A DNA stretch of 64,000 bases, from positions 25,154,590 through 25,218,589 of the forward strand of contig JARWIR010000012.1 of the NCBI GenBank assembly GCA_029959085.1, written 5' to 3'. Position 1 is the first letter of the stretch; every line of letters begins with the position of its first letter. This document shows positions 53,451 to 63,189 of the stretch, piece by piece. A program made the translations under genes and the position numbers. The stretch is from Nemophila menziesii (lineage: Eukaryota; Streptophyta; Magnoliopsida; Boraginales; Hydrophyllaceae). The notes under the pieces are model-generated. The model was not told the origin of the DNA, searched no databases, and worked only from the letters and a program-made list of their open reading frames with translations.

Positions 53451-53947
53451 ATACCAATAGGGACCAACTTTATTCTTTGGGGTTAATTTATTCATCTCCA
53501 CAACAAAAAGCTCGTACCCAACCGAGCTTAATTCGAGCCCGACTGAATTAAGCATGGCTGCGTTAAGCTTGGATTAATTTTTCCTCACTTATCTAACTAT
53601 TTAAAGATAGATAAATTTGGGCTAACTTTGTAAAGTCATTATTGGGGTCCATAAATGGATTGGTTTTATTTGGACGATAACTTTTTTTGTCAAAGGTGTT
53701 GCATGATGCAGGTCATATACATTATTTTATAATACACGCAACAATTAATTTTGACCAAAATAAATTTTTGAAAAAGGTCATATTGATAACCTTAACTTTG
53801 TCATATTGACCATTTTTAAATATTAAATAGTGGACAACGGTCATATTGTTACCGTTGATATCTTTTTCAATAAATTCAAACTCTTTTCTATAAATATTCA
53901 TTCCATTTTTTAAATTTATCTCAAGTTTAATCATTCTCTCTCAAGAA

Positions 53948-54065
53948 TGAGGATCTTGTTCTTTTAAAGGTGTGGTTACAAGTTTATGAAGATCCAATCA
54001 TAGAAACAAAACAAAACAACAATGTGGTCTCGCATCTGCATCATAGATTTCCAAGGTTTGTAAGT
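53948..54065 (+). pseudogene. PIF/Harbinger-associated Myb-like fragment, copy 2
   Basis: Plus strand 'EDLVLLKVWLQVYEDPIIET' followed by an 'NNVVSHLHHRFPRF'-like piece. It keeps the Trp missing in copy 1. It is part of the insertion that interrupts the mTERF pseudogene. Confidence 0.5.
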
Positions 54066-54411
54066 TAACAAAATCTGTGATAATTTTTTCTTGGAAAATT
54101 GAAATAATTACATATCTTCTATTTGCACAAGGATCCAAAGTGATTTATTTTTAATTTTTTCTTCATTTTTCTTAAATTACATATTTAAAATTATATATTT
54201 AAAAAAATATAAACTGTATATATTAGTGCATAAACCAATTCGGCAAAAAATAACAAATATGGTTAATAAGTAATTTAGTCTCGTCATTCGTATTTGTTAC
54301 CAAAGTTAGCCCTAAATAATCTTAAAAAACACTATTCAAGACTAACTTTGGGTTAACTTACCTTACCATTAGTCTTACCCGAAGGTTATTACACTGTTTT
54401 TTGTAGTGCAT

Positions 54412-54510
54412 CTTATTTAGTTGAGAGATTATGATTAATACATGGCATCAAATGTGTGTGGAGAAGAGGGTAGTTTTTTCATCTTCGATGTAGTTGAAGT
54501 CTTCGAATTT
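54412..54510 (+). pseudogene. mTERF pseudogene fragment, copy 2 (3' piece)
   Basis: TTTAGTTGAGAGATTATGAT and CATCAAATGTGTGTGGAGAA match 57557-57620 of the intact mTERF gene. A CACTA-like right terminus (TTTTTTGTAGTG, ending about 54406) lies immediately upstream, so the inserted DNA ends here. Confidence 0.8.
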
Positions 54511-54799
54511 AAGAAACAATATAAGAAAAAACGATCATGGATGTTGTTTTATCTTTAAACTTATTATTTCCTAAAATGCTTTAATTTAAGAAATAACAAA
54601 TACTTGAACACATGTTTTCATAAAAGGAAAAGAGTAAATTTAACTTTAGGTCGAAGCCAAATAAGTACACACAACGAGAAGAGAGCAAAAGTAGTCATAG
54701 ACGAGAAGAAACGGTCATTCAAAAAGAGAGATATAGAATGAAAGCGGTGAGAGAATTTTATGACAGGCGAGCGCGTGATAAATAAACATATTAAGGTTT
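54511..54799. other. Short gap between mTERF fragment and truncated LINE
   Basis: AT-rich; no gene. It should contain the left target duplication of the truncated LINE, but none matching the 3' flank (TCATCTGCTT) was found. Confidence 0.4.
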
Positions 54800-56472
54800 T
54801 ATATATATTTAACTCGAATTTTTGGTGGAATTCGGATAACAAATCTAGAATACATTGGCTAGCATGGGAAAAGCTAGCAATTAGCAAACTCATAGGCGGC
54901 ATGGGCTTCAAAGACTTCAAACGTATGAACACGGCCTTGCTCGCAGCGCAAGCATGGAGAATTCTTCAAAACCCAGAAACTCTCGCGGCTCGCCTCCTCA
55001 AAGGTATTTATTTCCCGAAAACTACTTTTCTCGATGTCAAATTAAGACAATCTCGAACTTGGTCCTGGGATAGTTTAATCGAGGGACGGGACATGTTAGA
55101 AAAATATGGGAGATCTCAAATTGGTAACGGAAAATTGATCAATATTTGGAAAGATAAATGGTTAGATTCTCCTTTTAAAATTGAATGGCCAAATGGTTGT
55201 ACAATTGAAAATCTCAATGAACTATGGATAAAAGACTCTTCGGAATGGAACACAAAATTGTTCAACGATCTGTTCCCCTCTCCTATCATACCAGTCATGC
55301 TCAGGCAAAAAAATTTCCCAACTGAATCCCCAGACAAATTCATTTGGCCACGCAACACAAGGCAACTACGTGACGAAGACAGGATACGAAGTTCTTACAG
55401 ACCATGACATTTATACAGCACCACACCTATCAACTGGCATTCCGACTGAGAACATCCTTTGGAAGACAATCTGGTGGTCAACCGTCCGGACAAAGGTTAG
55501 AATCTTTAATTTGAAAGTCTGTAATAATGCTATCCCGACAGGTACAAATCTCGAAAAAAGAAAATGTGAAACCCAAAGCAATTGCCGGTGGTGTTGCGCG
55601 GAGCAGGAAACAGTCGAACACCTAATCCTTACACGTGGATTATCAAAGTGCGTTTGGGCAGGAACAGCATTACAAATACATATCCCCCAAACTGAGTCAG
55701 ACATCGGACAACGTTTACTGAATACGGTAGACACCTTTACAACAGGAGGATGGAAAAAGGAAGTTGTCATCGCGTACCTGCTACTGATGATCTGGAATAT
55801 CTGGAAAGCAAAAATGAAATCAAGACATTCCAACTATAGAATAAACTCTTTAGAAATTATAAAAATCACAACAATCAATATCCAAGAGTACTTTGGAAAT
55901 GACTGGTTCGAGACGGGCTTTACCCAACCAGTACACCTCAACTCATCCACAACTTCAACAACAAATCTGGACTTTGATACAGAAATTGCCTTCTCGTGTG
56001 ACGCGTCCTTTACCCTACCGTATCTACCCACCGGTATAGGGGTGCTTCAACATAACAAAACAAATGGTTCTAGAATAAAACACCGAAGTACGACGAATTG
56101 TAATAACAGCACCATCGGAGAAGCGCGGGCTATCATTACAGCTCTCGAAATTGGAGAAAAATGGTCGAATATAGAGAAAACAATTTTCTCTGATAACCTT
56201 GAACTCATACAAGGTATACAACAAGTGTCGGTAGCAATATGGGAGCTTAGACCATGGATTAACCATATCCAGCAGCGAGCCAGGGAAAATGGACCAGTAT
56301 ACTTCAAGCATATTCCACGACGGTTCAACACTGAAGCTGATCAGGCACAGGGCATCAGAAAACTTCGTCACTTTGGACACTCTCTTGACTCACTTCTCGA
56401 AATTAGGCATAGGTTAATTTTCGTTTGTCTCTTTGGTTTTGTCTTTCTTACTCGTCCAAAAAAAAAAAAAAA
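54800..56472 (+). pseudogene. 5'-truncated L1-type LINE with one frameshift
   Basis: This copy is related to the complete LINE but starts within the end of the RT domain ('NFWWNSDNKSRIHWLAWEK'). It runs on through 'GGMGFKDFKRMNTALLAAQA', the zf-RVT ('CRWCCAEQETVEHLIL', second Cys lost to Thr-Arg) and RNase H ('FSCDASFTLPYLPTG', 'FSDNLELIQGIQQVS') to a GTCC plus poly(A) end (56456-56472). The frame shifts once near 55370-55390. 5' truncation is the normal fate of LINE insertions. The 3' hairpin of the complete LINE is not conserved here. Confidence 0.92.
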
Positions 56473-56730
56473 TCATCTGCTTGTTTTTCAAGTCCATCAA
56501 GCACATGTTAAGCCCAAGTTTCAATCCAAGAGAAAGTGTTAAGCCCATGTCAAAATCTGCTCAATAAGCCTAATTCTCCCCCCTTCGTTGTCAATTATCT
56601 TCTCTTCTGGATTACATTTTAGATAGCACAACAACAATCTTTGACTCTCCTTATCCTTTTCCACTTCACCACAACACCACTTATACACAATTTCCCTCTC
56701 ACCTCACAAATGTAGACAAAGAAACAAACC
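56473..56730. other. mTERF promoter and 5' UTR region
   Basis: Pyrimidine-rich sequence upstream of the mTERF ATG; no separate gene. The truncated LINE ends only ~260 bp from the start codon, so it lies in or next to the promoter. Confidence 0.5.
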
Positions 56731-57750
56731 ATGCATGAAACTCTCCACCTCTCCTCCACCACTTCCACCACCGCCGCGGCTGCCACCACTCCCAATCACC
56801 TCCCAAACTCAATACCTCGTCCCAAACATCTCCATTTTCCTCTTCCACCACCTTCTAAACTAACCCATACTATTTCACTTCCTCTCCCTTCTCCTATAAC
56901 AGAAGGAAAACACAAATCCCCTCCTCCCCCTCCGATTCCCTCCCCTCAAAATACCTCTGAATCCCTTCAAGCAAAACTCCTCTACCTCGATTCACTCGGA
57001 ATAGACTCGTTTCATTGCTTAACGTCAAATCCACCTATTATCCAAACACCCCTTACCGAAATTAAATCCGTTATAGACTTCCTTTACTCCATACACCTCA
57101 CCACACACGATCTCCGCCGTACTATCTCAATGTGTCCCGAAATCTTAACCACTCATTTATCCTCAACTTTAATCCCAGCGGTTACTTTCCTCCTCCGTGA
57201 AGCTCACGTCGATAGCCGCGATCTCCGCCACGTAATTCATCGTCGTCCTCGCCTTCTCACACGCAGTGTTGATGACACTCTACGCCCTACTCTATACTTT
57301 CTCCAAGGAACCATCGGAATTGATGACGTCAGCAAATGGGCTCCACTTTTATCATCCTCGGTGGAATCCAAATTCATCCCTCGTATGGAATACGTACAGA
57401 AATTGGGATTTACTAACAAAGACACGGTTTTAATGTTTCGGAGATTCCCTTCGTTGTTTTGTTACAGTATTGAATTGAATTTTGAACCGAAATTTGATTA
57501 CTTTGTGGTGGAAATGGGAAGAGAACTAAGGGAATTACTGGATTTTCCGCAGTATTTCTCGTTTAGTTTAGAGAATAGGATTAAACCGAGACATCAAATG
57601 TGTGTGGAGAAGAGGGTAATTTTGTCATTGCCGGTGCTGTTGAAGTCATCAGAGGCAAAATTCAGTCGGAGGTTAGAGGTGTGTTGTAGTTCCTCTATCC
57701 CGGTAAAAACCTCTCCTTTATGGTGTAAAACAACTATTCATGTAACATAA
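56731..57750 (+). CDS. mTERF-family protein, organelle-targeted
   Basis: A single exon of 339 residues. mTERF proteins are helical-repeat nucleic-acid binders that act in organelle transcription, RNA processing or splicing. The N-terminal ~75 residues are rich in Ser, Thr and Pro with few acidic residues, as in a plastid or mitochondrial transit peptide. mTERF motifs follow from about residue 85 ('LLYLDSLGIDSFHCL'): repeats with the L-x-x-P spacing such as 'MCPEILTTHLSSTLIPAVTF', 'HRRPRLLTRSVDDTLRPTLY', 'RRFPSLFCYSIELNFEPKFD' and 'DFPQYFSFSLENRIKPRH'. The C terminus 'SSEAKFSRRLEVC' is typical of small plant members. The exact orthologue is not assigned. Two broken pieces of this gene lie 3-7 kb upstream. 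Intact here. Confidence 0.92.
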   Translation: MHETLHLSSTTSTTAAAATTPNHLPNSIPRPKHLHFPLPPPSKLTHTISLPLPSPITEGKHKSPPPPPIPSPQNTSESLQAKLLYLDSLGIDSFHCLTSNPPIIQTPLTEIKSVIDFLYSIHLTTHDLRRTISMCPEILTTHLSSTLIPAVTFLLREAHVDSRDLRHVIHRRPRLLTRSVDDTLRPTLYFLQGTIGIDDVSKWAPLLSSSVESKFIPRMEYVQKLGFTNKDTVLMFRRFPSLFCYSIELNFEPKFDYFVVEMGRELRELLDFPQYFSFSLENRIKPRHQMCVEKRVILSLPVLLKSSEAKFSRRLEVCCSSSIPVKTSPLWCKTTIHVT

Positions 57751-58509
57751 ATTGATTAAACTATTTCGTATTGATTTGTCAATATTAATATAGTATCATG
57801 TTTTTCGATTGTGATCAATGTTGTTCCATATCGGAAGTTTGGGTACATTACACCATTAGTCCTTGTGATACGAAAACAAGCACATTAAGTAATTAACATC
57901 ATTAGGCCCTATGCTATTGTAGATTGTTGCATAAGTACCTTTATTTGCAATTTGAATACTTTAGGATATCAGAAGGTATACTTTAGTTTGTTCTTGATTC
58001 TGTGTAAATGTGTCTGCAATTTGTAACTGGGGAAGATTTTAAATGTTTAGTATACATACATTTTGTTAATGGTGAAACTCCTTGGGGGAGTCCTTGAGTG
58101 TTTATCAAGTTTTCAATACTGAGATATGTGAGAAATCACAAGAGTGACTCGTCAAGTGTCAAACTGAAACAAGGATGTTACAATCATAATTCTCTACTAA
58201 CAACTAACAAGTCTTAAAACGAGAGCTTACTAAAAGAAAAGCCCCCACCAACACTTAACAATTATTGCATGCTTAACTCAAATGCTTTTTCATTTTCCAT
58301 CATCGCCCTTCTCACCAATTCAAAATTCTCAAAATAAGGGTAAAGGCCACGTGTGGCCCTCGATCTATACCCAAAGTGCACGGGCCGCCCCTGATCTTCA
58401 AAATTACCCTTTTACGCCCCGTATCTTCACCTTTTGTGACACCGTTAGCCCTTTTTTCATTTTTCAGTTAGTTGACCGTTAGTCAACGCCACTGGTGTGG
58501 CCTAAGGCG
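57751..58509. other. Intergenic; possible transposon end
   Basis: 57751-58320 is the 3' UTR side and AT-rich DNA. 58337-58500 is GC-richer ('AAAGGCCACGTGTGGCCC' contains a CACGTG palindrome) and ends at the 58510 element. Related phrasing ('GGCCCTCGAAC') occurs near 61010. These could be pieces of a DNA transposon end; no terminus was confirmed. Confidence 0.35.
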
Positions 58510-60033
58510 TGATAAAAAGATGTATAAAATAAGTGCAAATACACACCCTAAACTAACACTGAGTATTACAGGACGTATGCAAGTTTTAATGATAAGAAGA
58601 TTCGTTCCTCAGGGACTGACGAAAGTTAGAGAGAACTTATGCAAATTATCAAATGCAGATATTAAAGATAGATAATAATACGCAAGGAGAAAGAAGAGAA
58701 AGATAGATATTTATTTGGTTTTTAATAAGAAAACTAAACTACTAAATTAAAGACAGAAAATAAATAACAGAAAAGAAAAGAAGATAGTATGAACGATATA
58801 ACTTAGGTTTTATTAGTATGCACTAATCCTTCTAATTCTATCTATTAAATCTAATTCATAAGGGAGAATATTAGCTCTTGGTATACTTAGTCAGGATTCT
58901 AAATTCCACTACCTTAGACCTTGAGAGCGACTAAGGGGGCAACGGCACAACCAAGAAGTGATTTAAAATAGGGTTATCAAACGCCACTAAGGCCCTAAGC
59001 AAATACTGCAATCTTGGTGATATGGTGGTTAAAACAAACCTTAATGACTATCTAGTTAGAAGTATGTTTTGTCAGAACTGCTATCGACACTAGACGTTAT
59101 GTGGTGGTTCAATAGTTAAACACCCTTACAAGGTGACCATCTAACTACTATTAAGGTAATCCTATACTCGTGCACTAGCAAGGAAAACAGTCAATAAATC
59201 AAAACACATAATCAAATATAAGGGTAAGTAGCTAATATCAGATTAAAACATATAATTCCCAAAGAACTTAGATAGAAGAACTAGAATTCGTAGTTTATAC
59301 ATTATGCAAAACCTAAGCTAAGAGAATTAGTTCATACAAAGAAAAGAAGAAGAAAGAATTACAAAATAAGAGGTTGAAGGAGACATAGTTGTTGCACAAC
59401 TCCCTCCAGACTTCTTCTCTTGTGTTGCAGCTTCCTCTTGGCCTTAGGGTCTGGCCAAGGATGATTTAAGAGTGTTAAGAGGCTGTATTTATAGGTTAGA
59501 GGTTGACCTAATTCGTTTCTTGGAGATAACTTCAAGTAATGGGCTCCTGGCCCAACCCAAATTCGTAAGATAAACACTGCTGCGTTGTTTTGGTCATAAC
59601 TTCTTTGTTATTGGTCGGATTTTGCTCCACAAGATACCAAAAGAATCGCAACAGAATTATCTAGGACCTTTAGAAGGAAATTACCAAATTCGGCCTATTT
59701 CTTAGGTAAAAACACCAATCTTTAGACGTGTTCTGCAGAATCTCAGATTTAGGCAGCTTTTCCTTTTCCTAATTGAACTCAGTTTCCTTCTATCTCCAAT
59801 TTCCATGCATATCTCTTTCCATAAGTTGTAATCTTTGACTGGGACTCTAATTAATCTCCATAATTATCTTTAAAGCTTCACACTAAATAAACAATTAAAC
59901 CCAATATGCTCTAAAAATAATAATTCTACAAATCAAGACCCAAAATAGGAAAGTGCACTAAATTAAGCTAAAATCAACCTATAGACTAATAAATAAGCCT
60001 AAAATGATGTCTCAAGAGTGTATTTTACTATCA
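58510..60033. mobile_element. Possible solo LTR or other TE, 1.5 kb
   Basis: The segment begins TGATAAAAAG and ends TACTATCA and interrupts otherwise GC-richer sequence (GTTAGTCAACGCCACTGG on the left, CACTTGGCGCCACGTCAG on the right). TG...CA ends and length would fit a solo LTR, but I found no matching flanking duplication. No protein-coding region is evident inside; short frames near 59359-59577 have no known motifs. Confidence 0.3.
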
Positions 60034-60306
60034 CAAATGAGGAGACATCAGCCACTTGGCGCCACGTCAGTGCCACCTCAGTGACACCTCACCGCCAACT
60101 CATCATGACGTCACATGTTGCTCTGATGTGTAATCTTATGTGTCCAAGGGTATGTTTGTCTTTTTACTTATTATCTACCCTTTCAATAACCCTAAAATCA
60201 ATTACCCCAAATCAATTTAACCTACCCTCCCCGCGTTCACCCTCCTTCATCTCCTCCCCGTTCGTTCGCCTCCCTTTAATCTCTTCTCCCTTTAATCTCT
60301 TCTCCG
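60034..60306. other. Leader region of the GRF zinc-finger pseudogene
   Basis: Contains CACGTCA-type and GATGTG motifs and a C/T-rich stretch just before the ATG at 60307; probably promoter and 5' UTR. No gene of its own. Confidence 0.4.
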
Positions 60307-60786
60307 ATGGTTGGATCTAGAAACACCATTGATTCGTCTCCTCTGTTGGCTCGTTCCAGAAATACTAATGGATCGTCTCCTCCAATGGCCGGTTCCAGAG
60401 TAACGAACGCTTCTTCTCCTCCGGTCTGGGGTTCGAGAAACACCAACGCCCCAACTCCTCTGATGAATGACCCAGGTAAGGAAGACTGGGTATGTTATTG
60501 CGGGTTTCGTGTGAAGATTTGCACTTCATGGACGGACACGAATCCGGGAAGGCGTTTCCTTGGATGCTCGAAGTATCAATAGGTGGAGAGAAAATGCTCG
60601 TTCTTCAGCTGGTATGATCCTCCCATGTGTGATAGAAGTCGGGAGGTGATTTCCGGGTTGCTCCGGTCGTTGTCGAGGAAAGAGGAAGAATTTGAAGCTC
60701 TGAAATGTAATGAAGGTAAAAACCGTAGGATTTGGTATTTGTTTATTTCATTTTTGTTAGGTTTTATTGTTTCTCGAATGTTTTAG
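60307..60786 (+). pseudogene. GRF zinc-finger protein (At4g04775-like) broken by TAG
   Basis: The ATG at 60307 opens a Ser/Asn/Pro-rich start with 'SRNTN' repeats, then the GRF zinc finger: 'CYCGFRVKICTSW', 'NPGRRFLGCSKYQ', an in-frame TAG (60580-60582), and in the same frame 'VERKCSFFSWYDPPM'. A coiled-coil 'SRKEEEFEALKCNEG' and a C-terminal membrane helix 'IWYLFISFLLGFIVSRMF' follow. That order matches the plant At4g04775-like family (GRF finger, coil, tail anchor). The stop sits between the third and fourth zinc ligands, so no working finger forms unless TAG is read through. No intron consensus removes it. Everything else is intact, so the damage is recent or the stop is functional. Confidence 0.75.
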
Positions 60787-61277
60787 GGGATTTTAGTAGT
60801 GGATTGGTTTTCTGGGTTTTTAATGGTTTGTTGTTTCAACGTATTTCGTTTTTCTGAATCTGAGTTATTTGAATGTTGTTGAACCGTGTTTTGATTTGTA
60901 TCCGAGATGGTGATTATGTGGCACTCGATTTCTTTTTATTTTATACCCAATGGCCCATTAAGTTTTTGTCTTTGTAAGGTTTGGCCCCTTTTTTTTTTAA
61001 AGCCCGCTGGGCCCTCGAACATGGTTAAGTAACCTTTTGTGGCCAAAACTAGTATACCGCGTGCTAATATTCATTTTATTTATTTATGTGGAATACGAAA
61101 CGTCTATGCATGGGAAACTGAAGGCTAGTCTATGGAACCCCAAGGGGTTATCTCGGGGACTAAAAAACTGTAATTATTACACCAAGTAACCCCCTCTATA
61201 TATATAGTGATTATCTCTATTGGTTTTCTTAAACCAAAAACCTTTAGCTAAAATTGTATAAGTTAATTAGAATTAAG
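60787..61277. other. Intergenic, no supported gene
   Basis: Includes 'AAGCCCGCTGGGCCCTCGAA' near 61000-61019 and a polypyrimidine run; possibly a transposon end like 58337-58500. No coding. Confidence 0.4.
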
Positions 61278-61755
61278 ATGAAGGATCAACAGTCTGGAGT
61301 ACCATCTTCGAAGGAGAAAGGAAAAAAGCGTAAGTCTTTTTTTATTTTATTTTTTTCAGTAGTAAAAAGCTATTATATCAAGCAATAAGTATTCTATAAC
61401 ACGTTTTGTACCTAACTTCTTTTTGACAATTTCTTTCGTAGCGATGACCTCTGGGTCTCAATCAACCCCACCGAAGACACGACCGTCACCCAAGACCTAC
61501 AAGAGCAAGCACTCGTTCCAGGATCCAGGCACCCGTTGGAGTGTAAGGCTTGCACCAATCTGTGTACGTGAGAAGGTAAAGACGAAGGTCGTTCCACTAC
61601 CATATGGAAAGGAGATGATACTGGTTGAGTCTAGTTCCGAAGGAGAGGATACCCCGTCGCCCAAGAGGAGGAAGGTTTCAAGACAATCTCCTGTTCGGAT
61701 TTGTTCGCCTAAGTATTTCAAGTTCGAGGATGAAGACGAGATGTCAAGTGATTGA
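61278..61755 (+). CDS. Small two-exon basic/acidic nuclear-type protein
   Basis: I do not recognise the family. Exon 1 is 61278-61329 ('MKDQQSGVPSSKEKGKK'), donor GTAAGT; the acceptor TTTCGTAG ends at 61441; exon 2 is 61442-61755. The join gives a 121-residue protein with a Ser/Pro/Lys-rich front ('PPKTRPSPKTYKSK'), a core 'TRWSVRLAPICVREKVK' and 'VVPLPYGKEMILVESSSEG', a nuclear-localisation-like 'PKRRKVSRQSP' and an acidic end 'FKFEDEDEMSSD'. The consensus splice sites and preserved frame support a real gene. It lies between two GRF zinc-finger genes and may belong to the same mobile or tandem unit. Confidence 0.6.
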
Positions 61756-62575
61756 GCCATTTTGATTCTGGTTTATGATTGTTATGGTTATGTTAGTTTA
61801 TTGTTAATCTTATTATCGTATTAAGGTCTATTTTAATTAAGTATTTTGTCTAGTTGTAATTCTGAATTCTAATGAGGGGTTTTGGAACGTTATTTTGATT
61901 GTATGATTGTGTTTTGGTGGACGGTTGTTGGACTTTGTTATATGGACTGTATTTTGATTTTTAAATGGATTCTGGACTCTTATTATGGGTTTTGATTTAG
62001 TTTTTCTGGTACCCGATTCTTTTACAATGACACATATTTGTATGGACGAAAAAATAAGGAATTTTAATACTTGACAAATAATTAGAATCGAATAATAATC
62101 AAAATTATATATTGTTAACCTCACCACACAATTAGTTAATATTTATAATTGAATTTTGAATTACTATTTTAATCAATTATGCCATTGTTTACAAATATAA
62201 ACACTTTATAAATAAATATAAATAGTTAATAAAAATTTAAAACAAACGCAAATCTAAATCATATATATATATTAAAGTTTAAGTATTATTTTTAAAAGTG
62301 TTAATGGCAGAATGTTTATTACATTTATAGTCAAACGTATACTTCTATTATAAATTTTACATATACATATTAAAGACATACTATTTAAGTACATATATAT
62401 ATTTATTTAAGTAAAAACAATTATTGTATTTTAATGAAATAATAATAAAATTAAATACTATTAAAATAAAATTAAAAATCAAAAATATAAATAAATAGTA
62501 GAAATGATTTATAATTACTAAGAGAACTTAATTTAATACATATAACACCAAAGTTTACTATTTTTTGAATCTCCA
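61756..62575. other. AT-rich intergenic DNA, no gene
   Basis: 3' side of the small two-exon gene, then strongly AT-rich DNA from 62090. No repeats or RNA genes recognised. Confidence 0.5.
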
Positions 62576-62938
62576 TCATTTACGCCTTTTCCGTGTATGT
62601 TCTTCCGAGCTAAGGATATCCTTGCTTGTTTCAGGAAATGGTAGTTCATCTGGGCCAGGAAGCCAGATGAAGAAATCGCATTCTTTTTCCGGCACATCTT
62701 GGAATCGATAATCTTCAAAGTGACATCTTAGTGAACGAAAACTTTTACTCCCACCTAACTTAATGTTGACAATCAATGCGGGCATTCCGCATTTGCACAC
62801 CTCTGTATCTGAGTAGTTCTCCGGCGAGACCTCCATTAAAGGAGATGGCTTGATGTTCAGGTCACTTGGAGTGAAGTCAGGGAATAAAGGTGACCTGGTT
62901 TCCCAATGGTCACTACCGCTTGAATTGTAATCTGACAT
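62576..62938 (-). CDS. GRF-type zinc-finger protein, 120 residues
   Basis: The ATG at 62938 is the first start in this frame; upstream sequence stays open without another ATG. Order: a Ser/Pro-rich start ('MSDYNSSGSDHWETRSP'), a GRF-like finger with 'CKCGMPALIVNIKLGG', 'RSLRCHFEDYRFQD' and 'KECDFFIWLPGPDELP' (C-x-C, later C, then C-D-F-F-x-W), and a basic tail 'EHTRKRRK' that could be a nuclear signal. GRF fingers bind single-stranded nucleic acid in other proteins. This one lacks the coil and membrane tail of the neighbour at 60307. Intact frame, no introns seen. The function in plants is unknown. Confidence 0.7.
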   Translation of the reverse strand: MSDYNSSGSDHWETRSPLFPDFTPSDLNIKPSPLMEVSPENYSDTEVCKCGMPALIVNIKLGGSKSFRSLRCHFEDYRFQDVPEKECDFFIWLPGPDELPFPETSKDILSSEEHTRKRRK

Positions 62939-63189
62939 TTTTGGCGAAATGGGTTTGCTTTGTAATTGTTGTGGTAAGATATACAAATCTGAATATATCA
63001 ACTACGCTTAAATAGGAGAAAAAAGCAATAACACAATGTAAGTATTCTTACAAAACCCAAGAAGTTCACGTGAACAAAAGTAAAAGTTTTCTTACAACAC
63101 TAACACAACCACGTGAATAAAAGTGAAAAAAGTTCAAAATTCTGACAAACAACCACTAAAAAAATAGCATAAAATTTGAAATACTTCTT
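62939..63189. other. Spacer between two minus-strand genes
   Basis: About 250 bp of AT-rich sequence, likely promoter of the GRF gene at 62576 and 3' UTR of the gene to the right. No gene. Confidence 0.45.

Larger units (their letters stand above)
52070..54190. repeat. Segmental duplication, copy 2
   Basis: Partner of 49100-51290. It starts at the palindrome loop and carries the same module order. Differences include the length of a C run (about 10 against 14) and small indels, so the duplication is not recent. Confidence 0.9.

Noticed and set aside
57237..57425. Minus-strand open frame antisense to mTERF
   Set aside because: Falls wholly inside the well-supported mTERF exon.
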